DNA of 64,000 bases from Burkholderia sp. Ac-20365. Its GTDB lineage: Bacteria > Pseudomonadota > Gammaproteobacteria > Burkholderiales > Burkholderiaceae. Below are positions 51,607 to 60,837 of the stretch, one piece after another. A program made the position numbers and the translations under genes. The notes below the pieces were generated by a model. That model was not told the DNA's origin. It did not search any database and saw nothing but the letters and a program-made list of their open reading frames with translations. The stretch spans positions 1-64,000 of the forward strand of contig NZ_JAAGPI010000039.1 of NCBI RefSeq assembly GCF_017104715.1. Direction: 5' to 3'. Numbering within the stretch: the stretch's first letter is position 1; every line of letters begins with the position of its first letter.

Positions 51607-52227
51607 ATGGATCTGTACTTCTCGCCGCTCGCGTGCTCGCTCGCCACACGCATTACGTTGTACGAAGCCGGCGCGCAGGCCGGCTTCATTCAGGTGGATA
51701 CGAAAAAGAAAAAGCTGCGCGACGGCTCGGATTTCTACCCGATCAATGCGCTCGGCCAGGTACCCGTGCTGCGCACCGACGAAGGCTGGCTGTTGACCGA
51801 GAACACCGCTATCCTGCCCTATGTCGCCGACCAGTTTCCGGCAGCGAATCTGGCGCCTCCGGCAGGCACGCCGCAGCGCGCACAGCTTCAGCAATGGCTC
51901 GGTTTTATCAGCACGGAACTGCACAAGGCGATCTTCGTGCCGTTACTCGATCCCACCGCGCCGCATGATTACACGCGTCAAAAGGTTGCGCGCCGCCTCG
52001 ACTACCTGCAGACGCATCTGTCGACGCACGAGTATCTGGTCGACAGCTTCACGGTAGCCGACGCGTACCTGACAACTGTGCTGAATTGGGCAAAGTACTG
52101 CGACGTCGATCTTTCGCAATGGCCCGCTGTCGATGCGTACTACCATCGCATCGTGCAGCGTCCGCACGTCGCAATGGCATTAGCGGAAGAGATCGCGCTC
52201 TATCGAGAAGAACAGGCGCTTCAATAA
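51607..52227 (+). CDS. Glutathione S-transferase family protein
   Basis: A 206-residue cytosolic GST. The thioredoxin-like N-terminal domain has DLYFSPLACSLATRITLYEA with Ser/Cys near the catalytic position and the cis-Pro loop GQVPVLRTDEG, followed by TENTAILPYVADQF; the C-terminal domain is helical (VADAYLTTVLNWAKYCDVDL). It resembles the beta-class GSTs of proteobacteria. GGGAGA lies upstream of the ATG. The VOC gene follows after 22 bp, suggesting a detoxification operon under TetR. Confidence 0.9.
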   Translation: MDLYFSPLACSLATRITLYEAGAQAGFIQVDTKKKKLRDGSDFYPINALGQVPVLRTDEGWLLTENTAILPYVADQFPAANLAPPAGTPQRAQLQQWLGFISTELHKAIFVPLLDPTAPHDYTRQKVARRLDYLQTHLSTHEYLVDSFTVADAYLTTVLNWAKYCDVDLSQWPAVDAYYHRIVQRPHVAMALAEEIALYREEQALQ

Positions 52228-52249
52228 CGGATCACGCGAGGTAGCAACG

Positions 52250-52600
52250 ATGAAGGTCAAGCGGATCGTCTCGAACATCGAAGTGCACGACACGGCACAG
52301 GCACAGCGCTTCTATCAGGAGATCCTCGGCCTCGATCTGCTGATGGATCACGGCTGGATTCGCACTTACGGCTCCACCGAACCAATGACCGTACAAATCA
52401 GCTTCGCGCGGGAAGGTGGCTCCGGCACGCCCGTTCCGGATCTTTCGATCGAAGTGGACGACGTGGACGCCATGCATGACGCGATGAAAGCTGCGGGCTT
52501 TGCGATCGAATACGGCCCCATCGACGAGCCCTGGGGTGTGCGGCGCTTCTATGTCCGCGATCCGTTCGGCAAGCTCGTCAACATTCTCGCGCATCGCTAA
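52250..52600 (+). CDS. VOC family protein
   Basis: A 116-residue single-domain glyoxalase-fold protein. ISNIEVHDTAQAQRFYQEIL gives the first metal ligand region and VRRFYVRDPFGKLVNILAHR the last strands; the final acidic ligand common in glyoxalases is replaced by Asn in LVNIL. It follows the GST gene by 22 bp and probably acts with it in handling electrophiles. Confidence 0.85.
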   Translation: MKVKRIVSNIEVHDTAQAQRFYQEILGLDLLMDHGWIRTYGSTEPMTVQISFAREGGSGTPVPDLSIEVDDVDAMHDAMKAAGFAIEYGPIDEPWGVRRFYVRDPFGKLVNILAHR

Positions 52601-52734
52601 AAATCGACCTTTTCGTAGCGCCGAAGCACCAGAAACGGGCGCACTCACATTGCCATCGAATGGAAACACCACTGCGCGCACAATCGCTTTACTATTGACG
52701 CGCGCAGTGTGCGCTGCCTACCGGGAGAACGTCC

Positions 52735-53490
52735 ATGGACCTGGATTCGATCCGCAAGAATGCGTTTGCGATGCCCGTACACAATCCCGCTTTTCCGCGT
52801 CCGCCGTTTCGATTTGTGAATCGCGAGTACTTCATTATTTCGTACGAATCCGATCCTGACGCGATCGCCGCCGCCGTGCCGGCACCGCTCAAGCCGGAAA
52901 ACGCGCTGGTGCATTACGAGTTCATCCGCATGCCCGACTCATCCGGATTCGGCGATTACACCGAAAGCGGCCAGGTCATTTCCGTGCGCGACGCAGAGGG
53001 CCGCCTGGGCAACTACACGCATTCGATGTATCTCGACGACGAAGGGCCAATCGCGGCGGGCCGCGAAATATGGGGCTTTCCGAAGAAACTCGCCCGTCCG
53101 CATATCAGCGTGGACGGCAACGACACGCTGCTCGGCACGCTCGATTACGGCACGCAGCGCATCGCAACGGGCACGATGGGCTACAAGCACTGGACGCTCG
53201 ATATGGAAACCGAGCGCGCCAAACTCGCCGACACGCCGAACTATCTGCTGAAGGTGATACCGCACGTGGACGGCACGGCGCGCGTGTGCGAACTGGTGCG
53301 TTTCTTTCTGCGCGACGTGACCGTACTCGGCGCGTGGGCGGGGCCCGCCGCGCTCGAATTGCGGCATCACGCGCTCGCGCCCGTTGCGGATCTACCCGTG
53401 CGGCGCGTGGTCGGCGCGCGCCAGGTCGTCGCCAATCTCACGCTCGATATCGGTGAGGTCGCGTTCGACTATCTGGCGAATGCCGGATAG
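52735..53490 (+). CDS. Acetoacetate decarboxylase family protein
   Basis: A 251-residue protein. GREIWGFPKKLARPHI contains the Lys pair where the second-position Lys forms the Schiff base in acetoacetate decarboxylase, and HSMYLDDEGPIAAGREIWGF is the family block before it. It would turn acetoacetate into acetone and CO2, although several homologues act as aldolases on other oxo acids. GGGAGA precedes the ATG by about 9 bases. No CoA-transferase or PHB gene is beside it. Confidence 0.9.
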   Translation: MDLDSIRKNAFAMPVHNPAFPRPPFRFVNREYFIISYESDPDAIAAAVPAPLKPENALVHYEFIRMPDSSGFGDYTESGQVISVRDAEGRLGNYTHSMYLDDEGPIAAGREIWGFPKKLARPHISVDGNDTLLGTLDYGTQRIATGTMGYKHWTLDMETERAKLADTPNYLLKVIPHVDGTARVCELVRFFLRDVTVLGAWAGPAALELRHHALAPVADLPVRRVVGARQVVANLTLDIGEVAFDYLANAG

Positions 53491-53508
53491 CTCTGACAGC
53501 AGCCCGCG

Positions 53509-54396
53509 CTATTTGCTTTCGATCAGCTTGACGAGCGTATGCAGCAAACGGTTGGACGGCGTGGCGACGCCAAGTGCTTCGCCACGTCGCACGATCAGGC
53601 CATTCAGGTGATCGATTTCACTGCGCTTGCCGCGCGACAGATCCTGCGCGGTCGACGAATACTGTCCCGGCATCGTTTCGGCAATCATGCGCACGGCCTG
53701 GTCGACGTCGCCGGGAATCGTCACACCATCCGCCTTCGCGACGGCAAGACACTCGTCGACGATATCGCGCATCACGGTCGTCACGCCTTCGCCTTGCACG
53801 AGCCGGCCATACGGCAACTGCGTGATCGCCGACAACGCGTTGTATGCGCAGTTCAGGATCAGCTTCGCCCATAACGCGCCGCGCACGTTGTCGGAGATTT
53901 CGGTGGGCACGCCCGCTGCGATCAGCGTCTGCGCAACTTCGGCGCTCGCTTTCGACGGCTCGATCACCAGCTCGCCGCGCCCGTGATGCCGCACATGTCC
54001 CGGCCCGGCCATCTCCGTTGCGACGTAGACGACGGCAGCCGCCACCGGCTGCGACACGACCTTCCGTACTTCGTCCGCGTTTTCGACGCCGTTCTGCAAC
54101 GACAGCACGAGCGCATCCGGCGCAAGAAACGGTTTGATTTCCAGCGCCGCGCTTTCCGTATCCGTCGACTTCACGCAGAACAGCACGACATGCGCGCCCT
54201 GCACCGCGCTCGCCTGCGTGCTCGCGGCGAGGGGAATGTGTTCGTCGAACGATTGAGTTTCAAGGCGCAAGCCGTGGCGCGCAATCGCCTCGACGTGTTG
54301 CGGGCGTCCGATCAACACGACTTCATGTCCCGCGCGCGCCAGCATGCCGCCGTAATAGCAGCCCACCGCGCCCGCGCCCATCACGGCGACTTTCAT
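53509..54396 (-). CDS. panE: 2-dehydropantoate 2-reductase (ketopantoate reductase) family
   Basis: A 295-residue NADPH-dependent reductase. MKVAVMGAGAVGCYYGGMLA is the Rossmann start; VVLFCVKSTDTESAAL and the catalytic-Lys region ALWAKLILNCAYNALSAIT fit the ApbA/PanE family, with LRGAL-type and SSTAQDLSRGKRSEIDHLNG closing the domain. The ATG at 54396 is chosen as it begins the glycine motif. It may be a paralogue rather than the main pantothenate enzyme, since no panBC gene is nearby; convergent with acetoacetate decarboxylase. Confidence 0.88.
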   Translation of the reverse strand: MKVAVMGAGAVGCYYGGMLARAGHEVVLIGRPQHVEAIARHGLRLETQSFDEHIPLAASTQASAVQGAHVVLFCVKSTDTESAALEIKPFLAPDALVLSLQNGVENADEVRKVVSQPVAAAVVYVATEMAGPGHVRHHGRGELVIEPSKASAEVAQTLIAAGVPTEISDNVRGALWAKLILNCAYNALSAITQLPYGRLVQGEGVTTVMRDIVDECLAVAKADGVTIPGDVDQAVRMIAETMPGQYSSTAQDLSRGKRSEIDHLNGLIVRRGEALGVATPSNRLLHTLVKLIESK

Positions 54397-54490
54397 AAGC
54401 AACGCTCTTCTGTCGGTAATCGAAGCGTCAAAAGTTACCACACGCTGCGCGCGCCTGGATCGAAGACCGCAGAAAGCACAGGCATGTTAG

Positions 54491-55381
54491 TCATGCGCGC
54501 GATCGCACTGCGAGCAAAGCATCGGCGAACGCGGCAGGCGCTTCCTGCGGCAGATTGTGTCCCGCGTTGTCGATCACACGAAATTCATAAGGCCCGGTGA
54601 AATGCGGCGCATGATGGGCCGTCCCATCGATACCCATCACACCGTCGGCGCTTCCGTCGAGCGCAATCGTCGGCACGGTGATGGGCGGTTGCGCTGCGAG
54701 TTGCCGTTCCATCGCGTCGTAACGCGGGTCGCCGTCCACCAGCGCATAGCGATGCCGGTACGAATGAATGACGACATCGACGAAATCGGGGTGATCGAAC
54801 GAGGCTGCGGTCTGCGCATAGCACGCGTCATCGAAACGCCATGTGGGCGACCACAGCGTCCAGAGCAGACGGCACAGTGCGCGGCGGTTTTCCGTGAGGC
54901 CCGCGCGCCCGCGCTCGCCGTGAAAATAGTATTGATACCAGTGACGCATTTCGTTTTCCGGCAACGCAGGTTTGCCGGACGCGGCGATGTTCTGGATGTT
55001 GTAGCCGTTGACCGTGACGAGCCCTTGCACGCGCTGTGGATAAAGCGCCGCGACGATGCACGCCGCGCGCCCGCCCCAGTCGTAGCCCCCAAGCAGCGCG
55101 CTTTCGATCTTCAACGCGTCGAGCAGCGCGAGCAGATCGGCGCCGAGCGCGGCCTGCTGGCCGGAGCGCACGGTGTCCGCCGACAGGAAGCGCGTCGGCC
55201 CGTACCCTCGCAGATACGGCACGATCACGCGCGCGCCCTGCGCGGCGAGTAACGGCGATACCTCGTCGTACGCATGGATGTCGTAGGGAAAGCCGTGCAT
55301 CAGCACGACGGGCCAACCGTCAGCGTGACCGGATTCTTCGTAGGCGATGTCCAGCAGTTCGGTGCTCACGTGCTTCAGCAT
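54491..55381 (-). CDS. Alpha/beta hydrolase, epoxide-hydrolase-like
   Basis: A 296-residue hydrolase. The oxyanion-hole motif VVLMHGFPYDIHAY, nucleophile elbow GGYDWGGRAA with Asp as nucleophile, and a C-terminal His in IDNAGHNLPQEAP form the triad. An Asp nucleophile in G-x-D-W-G-G is typical for epoxide hydrolases and haloalkane dehalogenases, not esterases. The ATG at 55381 begins MLKHVSTELLDIAYEESG; the upstream open frame is discounted. It is divergent from the MFS gene and not clearly in an operon. Confidence 0.88.
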   Translation of the reverse strand: MLKHVSTELLDIAYEESGHADGWPVVLMHGFPYDIHAYDEVSPLLAAQGARVIVPYLRGYGPTRFLSADTVRSGQQAALGADLLALLDALKIESALLGGYDWGGRAACIVAALYPQRVQGLVTVNGYNIQNIAASGKPALPENEMRHWYQYYFHGERGRAGLTENRRALCRLLWTLWSPTWRFDDACYAQTAASFDHPDFVDVVIHSYRHRYALVDGDPRYDAMERQLAAQPPITVPTIALDGSADGVMGIDGTAHHAPHFTGPYEFRVIDNAGHNLPQEAPAAFADALLAVRSRA

Positions 55382-55630
55382 GACCGGCGGCTCCTTTGAC
55401 GGGCGATCATTACGCGGCCTGGGCGCCGCTTCAACGCACAGCGAGCGCTCATGGTAGCGCCGTCGTGGAGATCGCGCAGAGCGACCAGCACGCAAGAAAG
55501 TCGTTTTATGCCATGCCGATGTCGCCTTCGTGCTATACCAGCGCCACAACTGCCCGCTACATTCGACGAAACCAGGCCCGCACAACGTCGCAATCCGGGT
55601 GCCGCGCGAGACGAACCACACTGAGCACGA

Positions 55631-56968
55631 ATGAAACAGGCACACGATCCGGCGACCCCGCCGTGCGGCGCATTCTCCCTGCATGACTCGCAACCGCTCG
55701 CCGATCTCGTCGACGGCGCGGCGGCCATCGGTGCTCCTGTCGCGCCCGTTCCCGCGCCGGCGCCGCCCGCCAGCAGCCTGCGCGCCACGGCGATCCTGCT
55801 GCTCGGTTACGCGATTCTCATCACGGGCAACGGCCTGCTCGGCACTTTGATCTCACTGCGGCTGATCCAGCAACAGGCACCTTCGATCGTGGTCGGCGTC
55901 GTGCAGTCGGCGTACTACGTCGGCTTCATGCTGGGCGCGGTGTATGGCGGCTCGCTGATCGGGCGCGTCGGCCATCATCGCGCGTTCGTCAGCTTTGCGG
56001 CGGCGTCCGCCTGTTGCTCGCTCGGCTACGCGGTGTGGGATGCCGACGCCGTGTGGGTGACCTTGCGCTTCATCACGGGCTTTTGCCTTGTCGGCATTTT
56101 TACGGTGGTCGAAAGCTGGCTGCACCAGGTGGCGAGCAACGCGCAGCGCGGACGCGTGTTCTCCGCCTACCTGATCACGAACTATCTCGGCGTCGGCATC
56201 GGCCAGTTTCTGATCGGCCTTGCGGATCCGGCGGGTTTCGAACTGTTCAGCGCCGTCGCCGCGCTGTTCACGGCGTCGCTGATTCCCGTTGCGCTGGCGG
56301 GCACGGCGCCCGGCCCCGTCGCCGCACACGGCTCGCATGCGAGCGCTTCGGGCGGTTCGCGGCTCGCGCGTGGCCTGTCGGGCCTGCGGACCATCTACCG
56401 ATGGGCGCCCCTGGGCGTCGCCGCGTGCCTCGCGGCGGGCCTGCTCAATAGCGCGTTCTATACGATGCAGCCGGTGTTCATGCGGCGCGTCGGCTATTCG
56501 GTGCCGGACGTATCGCACTTCATGGGTTTCGCGCTGCTCGCGGCACTGGTGCCGCAATGGCCCGTCGCACGGCTCGCCGATCTGTTCGACCGGCGCAAGG
56601 TGCTGCTATGCCTCGCCGTGCTCGCCGGGTCGCTGAGCGTGTTGCTGTTCATGTTGCGCGACGGCATGCTGATCGAGGCAGTCGGCTATCTGTACGTCGC
56701 TGTCGCGTTCTCGATGTACGGCGTCGTCACGTCCTATGTGAACGACTGCATTCCCGCCGACGAGCGCATCGCCGTCAGCGCCGGCCTGCTGCTGATCTTT
56801 TCGCTCGGCGCGAGCGGCGGGCCGACGCTCGCTTCGGCGATGATGGCCTTGGCCGGGCCTGCCGGGCTCTATCTGTTCACGGCTGTCGTAATGGGCGCGC
56901 TTGCCGCGCTCACACTGCGCAGTCTGCGCAGGACGCCTGCGACGCGGCGCGTTGCCGACGCGCGCTAG
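55631..56968 (+). CDS. MFS transporter, YcaD-like
   Basis: A 445-residue membrane transporter with about 12 helices. An extended Pro/Ala-rich N-terminus of about 50 residues precedes the first helix. LRFITGFCLVGIFTVVESWL and RGRVFSAYLITNYLGVGIGQ are typical of the YcaD branch. The substrate is not known. It faces the epoxide-hydrolase-like gene across about 250 bp and ends 329 bp before the ABC operon. Confidence 0.87.
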   Translation: MKQAHDPATPPCGAFSLHDSQPLADLVDGAAAIGAPVAPVPAPAPPASSLRATAILLLGYAILITGNGLLGTLISLRLIQQQAPSIVVGVVQSAYYVGFMLGAVYGGSLIGRVGHHRAFVSFAAASACCSLGYAVWDADAVWVTLRFITGFCLVGIFTVVESWLHQVASNAQRGRVFSAYLITNYLGVGIGQFLIGLADPAGFELFSAVAALFTASLIPVALAGTAPGPVAAHGSHASASGGSRLARGLSGLRTIYRWAPLGVAACLAAGLLNSAFYTMQPVFMRRVGYSVPDVSHFMGFALLAALVPQWPVARLADLFDRRKVLLCLAVLAGSLSVLLFMLRDGMLIEAVGYLYVAVAFSMYGVVTSYVNDCIPADERIAVSAGLLLIFSLGASGGPTLASAMMALAGPAGLYLFTAVVMGALAALTLRSLRRTPATRRVADAR

Positions 56969-57115
56969 CCCGCTCTTTCCCCCGCTTCGATCCTTTGCAC
57001 TTCACGGCGCGCCGCCGCGCCGCGAAGACGCGTCTCGACCTCCATCCAGAACGCTGTCACATAGCCGCCCTGTCGCTTTGAGACCGGGGATAACCCTTAT
57101 CGTTACGTCGCCAAA

Positions 57116-57171
57116 CCCTTAATCCATAAGGGAATTGCGTCACACAAAATCTGCGATGTCGCATTTGTGAC
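57116..57171. promoter_or_regulatory. Control region of the ABC/catabolic operon with inverted repeats
   Basis: In the 329-bp gap before the operon, CCCTTA-ATCCA-TAAGGG (57116-57132) and GTCACA-N21-TGTGAC (57139-57171) are inverted repeats about 130-180 bp upstream of the first start. No promoter boxes are certain; nothing else coding is seen in the gap. Confidence 0.4.
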
Positions 57172-57297
57172 AAACGAAGTCGATTGCAGATGAAGGCTTT
57201 GCGATTTTGTGCGGCTATCTTTTGCTCAAGGCCAGGTGCTGCGAAACGCGCCTGACATAGAGCCCGCAAGAGCCGTAAAAGCGAAACCGGAGACAAC

Positions 57298-58023
57298 GTG
57301 GAAACCCTTGCATTCATCCTCGACAACCTGGCGTCCATTGCCCGGCTGACCGTCGAGCACATCGAGATCGTCGGCGTCGGTGTCGGTTGCGCGATCCTCA
57401 CGGGCGTGCCGCTCGGCATCGCGATCACAGCGAGTCCGCGCGCCGCGAAGATCGTCCTGTACGCCGCTGCCATTGTGATGACGATTCCGTCCGTCGCGCT
57501 GTTCGGCCTGATGATCCCGGTGCTTTCCGTGATCGGCCAGGGCATCGGCTTCCTGCCCACCGTCATCGCGCTGTTTCTCTATTCGCAGTTGCCCATCGTG
57601 CGCAACACATATACGGCGATCACGAACATCGACCCCGCGTTGCGCGAAGCCGCGCGCGGTATCGGCATGACGACGCGCGAGCGCCTGTGGAAAGTCGAGA
57701 TTCCGATTGCGCTGCCCATCATCATGGCGGGCGTGCGCATGGCCGTCGTCATCAACGTCGGCATTGCGGCGGTTGCTGCGTATATCGGCGCGGGCGGCCT
57801 CGGCAAGCTGATCAGCCGCGGCATTTCGCAATCGGACCCGCGCCAGCTGATTGCGGGCGCGATTCTCGTCAGCGTGCTCGCCATTGCCGCCGACTACGGC
57901 CTCGCCTGGGTGCAGCGCCTGCTCACACCAAAAGGCCTGCGCAGCCCGTCACGCACCGCCACGCTCGCCCTGCGTCTCGGCGCATGGGCTTCCTTCCGCA
58001 AATCTCCACGTCACGCGCAATAA
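57298..58023 (+). CDS. OpuC/YehW-type ABC transporter permease
   Basis: A 241-residue permease with five or six helices. The cytoplasmic EAA loop reads LREAARGIGMTTRERLWKVE, and the C-terminal half (AAVAAYIGAGGLGKLISRGI) is typical of osmoprotectant/glycine-betaine importers. GTG start at 57298 follows GGAGAC. It is the first gene of an operon that continues to the window edge; the ATPase starts 2 bp after its stop. Confidence 0.9.
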   Translation: METLAFILDNLASIARLTVEHIEIVGVGVGCAILTGVPLGIAITASPRAAKIVLYAAAIVMTIPSVALFGLMIPVLSVIGQGIGFLPTVIALFLYSQLPIVRNTYTAITNIDPALREAARGIGMTTRERLWKVEIPIALPIIMAGVRMAVVINVGIAAVAAYIGAGGLGKLISRGISQSDPRQLIAGAILVSVLAIAADYGLAWVQRLLTPKGLRSPSRTATLALRLGAWASFRKSPRHAQ

Positions 58024-58025
58024 CC

Positions 58026-59144
58026 ATGATCAAGCTCTCCAACATCACGAAGCGCTACGAAGGCGCGAGTGCCCCCGTGGTCGACGGCATCGACATGGAA
58101 GTCGGCGCGGGCGAAATCTGCGTGCTGCTCGGCCCGTCGGGCTGCGGCAAGACAACCACGCTGAAGATGATCAACCGTCTGATCCAGCCGAGCTCGGGCA
58201 AGATCTTCATCGACGGCCGCGATACCGACGAATTCGACGTCGTCGAACTGCGCCGCCAGATCGGCTACGTGATCCAGCAGATCGGTCTGTTTCCGAACAT
58301 GACCGTCGAGGAAAACATCTGCGTCGTGCCGCGCCTGCTCGGCTGGGACAAGGCGAAGACGAAGCGGCGCGCGGCCGAGTTGCTGGAAATCGTCGCGCTC
58401 GATCCGTCCATCTATCTGTCGCGCTATCCGAAAGATCTTTCCGGCGGCCAGCAGCAGCGCGTTGGCGTCGCTCGCGCACTCGCCACCGATCCGCCCGTGA
58501 TGCTGATGGACGAACCGTTCGGCGCGATCGACCCGATCAACCGCGAACTGATCCAGGACGAGTTCCTGCGCATCCAGCAGCAGGTGAAAAAGACGATCAT
58601 GTTCGTCAGCCACGATATCGACGAAGCCGTGAAGATGGCCGACCGCATCGCGATCTTCCGCGGCGGCAGGCTCGAACAGTTCGATACGCCCGACACGATA
58701 CTCGCGCGGCCCGCGAGTCAGTTCATTGCGGGTTTCGTCGGCGCGGACCGCGCATTGAAGCGCTTGCGCCTGGTGCGCGCGAAAGACGCGCTCTCGGCGT
58801 GCCAATGCGCGGCGCGCATCGGCGAAAGCAGCGAACGTGCGCGGGCCTTGCTCGAACAGCATGGCGTCGAACAGATCGTGTTGCTCGATGCCGCCGACAA
58901 ACCGCAAGGCTATCTGAGCGCAACCGACCTGCGCACGATCGACGGCAAGCTGATGGCCGCACACGCGAACCCGGTGCAAGGTGTTGCACGTCAAGGCGAC
59001 GATCTGCGCAGCGTGATTTCGTCGATGTTCGCGCTCGGTCAGTCGTGGCTCCCTACCGTTGACGACGATGGCCGCTTCATTGGCTACGTGAATCAGGAAC
59101 GCATCGTCGACATGCTGCGCCTGCCGGCGGAGACACGCGCATGA
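58026..59144 (+). CDS. Quaternary-amine-type ABC transporter ATPase with CBS domains
   Basis: A 372-residue ATPase. Walker A GPSGCGKTT (residues 36-44), signature LSGGQQQR and Walker B VMLMDEP are intact, with the switch His in FVSHDIDEA. The C-terminal ~120 residues (DALSACQCAARI ... SWLPTVDDDGRFIGYVNQER) form CBS-like repeats, which sense ionic strength in OpuA-type systems. The linked permease starts inside its stop (ATGA). Confidence 0.92.
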   Translation: MIKLSNITKRYEGASAPVVDGIDMEVGAGEICVLLGPSGCGKTTTLKMINRLIQPSSGKIFIDGRDTDEFDVVELRRQIGYVIQQIGLFPNMTVEENICVVPRLLGWDKAKTKRRAAELLEIVALDPSIYLSRYPKDLSGGQQQRVGVARALATDPPVMLMDEPFGAIDPINRELIQDEFLRIQQQVKKTIMFVSHDIDEAVKMADRIAIFRGGRLEQFDTPDTILARPASQFIAGFVGADRALKRLRLVRAKDALSACQCAARIGESSERARALLEQHGVEQIVLLDAADKPQGYLSATDLRTIDGKLMAAHANPVQGVARQGDDLRSVISSMFALGQSWLPTVDDDGRFIGYVNQERIVDMLRLPAETRA

Positions 59145-59860
59145 AAACGATCTTCACAACCGGCGCCGCGTTCGCGGCATGCGCTGCGCCTTCGCTTGCG
59201 CGTGCAGACTCGCTGCTCGAATCGATTGGCCAGTATCGCAGCGACATCGTCTATCAATCGATTCAACAGATGACGATGGTCGCCATCGCAGGCGGACTCG
59301 CGATTCTCGTCGCCGTGCCGCTCGGCGTGTATCTGTCGCGCGCGACGGGCAAGCAGGCCCGCTTCGCGCAAGTCCTGCTGCAAACGCTCAACATAGGCCA
59401 GGCCGTGCCGAAGCTCGCATTGCTCGCGCTCGCGATGAGCGTGCTGGGCATCGGACGCTGGCCGTCTATCTTCGGCCTGTGGGTCGCGACGCTGCTGCCC
59501 ATCGTGCTCAACACGCTCGAAGGTTTGCGTGCGGTACCGCGCCCGCTGATCGAAGCGGCGACGGGCATGGGCATGACGCCGACGCAGATTCTGCTGCGCG
59601 TCGAATTGCCGAACGCGCTTTACGTGATCTTCGCGGGCATTCGCACCGCGCTCGCCATCACGGTCGGCACCGCGCCGCTCGCGTTTCTGGTTGGCGGCGG
59701 CGGACTGGGCGAGCTGATCTTCACGGGCATCGACATGAACGATTTTTCGATGCTGCTGGCGGGCGCGATTCCCACTGCGCTACTGGCGATTCTCACTGAC
59801 CTGTTCGTCGGCCAGATGCAGGCGCATCTCGTGTCGCGCGGCGTCAATCCACAACGCTGA
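59141..59860 (+). CDS. OpuC/YehY-type ABC transporter permease (second)
   Basis: A 239-residue permease with an N-terminal hydrophobic, signal-like segment (TTGAAFAACAAPSLARA) before the first true helix. The EAA loop is LIEAATGMGMTPTQILLRVE, and the C-terminal half resembles osmoprotectant permeases. It overlaps the ATPase gene by 4 bases and is followed after 49 bp by the substrate-binding protein, completing a two-permease importer. Confidence 0.88.
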   Translation: MKTIFTTGAAFAACAAPSLARADSLLESIGQYRSDIVYQSIQQMTMVAIAGGLAILVAVPLGVYLSRATGKQARFAQVLLQTLNIGQAVPKLALLALAMSVLGIGRWPSIFGLWVATLLPIVLNTLEGLRAVPRPLIEAATGMGMTPTQILLRVELPNALYVIFAGIRTALAITVGTAPLAFLVGGGGLGELIFTGIDMNDFSMLLAGAIPTALLAILTDLFVGQMQAHLVSRGVNPQR

Positions 59861-59909
59861 GTCACACCACTCGCTCAATCACACGCACACGCGTTTCTTC
59901 GAGGACATC

Positions 59910-60806
59910 ATGAACACTGCCTTTTTCAAGCGGGCTTGCGCGCTCGTCGCCCTTTCTTTTGCCTCTTCCTGGGCAATCACGTGCGCGGCGGCGGGTGTCG
60001 TAGTCGGCGGCAAGAACTTTACCGAGCAGCAGCTGCTCGCGGAAATGACAACGGAACTGCTGCAGGCGAAGGGCTTCAACGTCACGAAAAAAGACGGCAT
60101 GGGCAGCGCGGTGCTGCGCCAGGCGCAGGAAAACGGACAGGTCGACGTGTACTGGGAATACACGGGCACGTCGCTGATCACGTACAACAAGATCAACGAC
60201 CGGCTTTCGCCCGAAGAGACCTACAAGAAAGTGAAGGAACTCGATGCAGCGAAAGGTCTCGTGTGGCTTGATCCGTCGCGTGCGAATAACACGTACTCGT
60301 TCGCGATGAATCAGGACGAGGCGAAGAAGCTCGGCATCGTCACGCTCAGCGACCTCGCCAAAGCGATCAAGGCAGGCAAGACGCTGACGTTCGCTTGCAA
60401 CTCGGAATTCTATGCGCGCCCCGACGGTCTGCGTCCGTTGCAAAAGCTCTATGGTTTCGACTTCTCGCAGGACGAAGTGAAGCGGATGGATTCGGGGCTC
60501 ACGTATCAGGCGCTGAAAGACCGTCAGGTCAATATCGCGCTCGTGTTCGCAACCGATGGCCGCGTGCCCGCGTTCAACTTCGTGATTCTCAAGGACGACA
60601 AGGGCTTTTTCCCGTCGTATGCGCTGACGCCCGTGATCCGCAAGGCGACGCTCGATGCAAACCCGAAGCTCGGCCCAATCCTCAATGCACTGTCCGCGAA
60701 GCTCGATGCGCCGACGATGGCGCGCCTGAATGCATCCGTCGATGTGCAGAAGAAATCGTTTAGTGAAGTGTCGCATGGCTTCCTGAAGGATGCGGGCCTG
60801 CTGTAA
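59910..60806 (+). CDS. Glycine betaine/choline-type substrate-binding protein
   Basis: A 298-residue OpuAC-family periplasmic binding protein. A signal peptide (RACALVALSFASSWAITCAA) precedes GGKNFTEQQLLAEMTTELLQ, the standard N-terminal block. DVYWEYTGTSLITY and NTYSFAMNQDEA supply aromatic residues that cage quaternary ammonium groups in relatives. The ligand is probably a betaine- or carnitine-like compound; proof needs binding data. Confidence 0.9.
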   Translation: MNTAFFKRACALVALSFASSWAITCAAAGVVVGGKNFTEQQLLAEMTTELLQAKGFNVTKKDGMGSAVLRQAQENGQVDVYWEYTGTSLITYNKINDRLSPEETYKKVKELDAAKGLVWLDPSRANNTYSFAMNQDEAKKLGIVTLSDLAKAIKAGKTLTFACNSEFYARPDGLRPLQKLYGFDFSQDEVKRMDSGLTYQALKDRQVNIALVFATDGRVPAFNFVILKDDKGFFPSYALTPVIRKATLDANPKLGPILNALSAKLDAPTMARLNASVDVQKKSFSEVSHGFLKDAGLL

Positions 60807-60837
60807 CGCGACCCCGGCCAACCTGAGAGACAAGACT

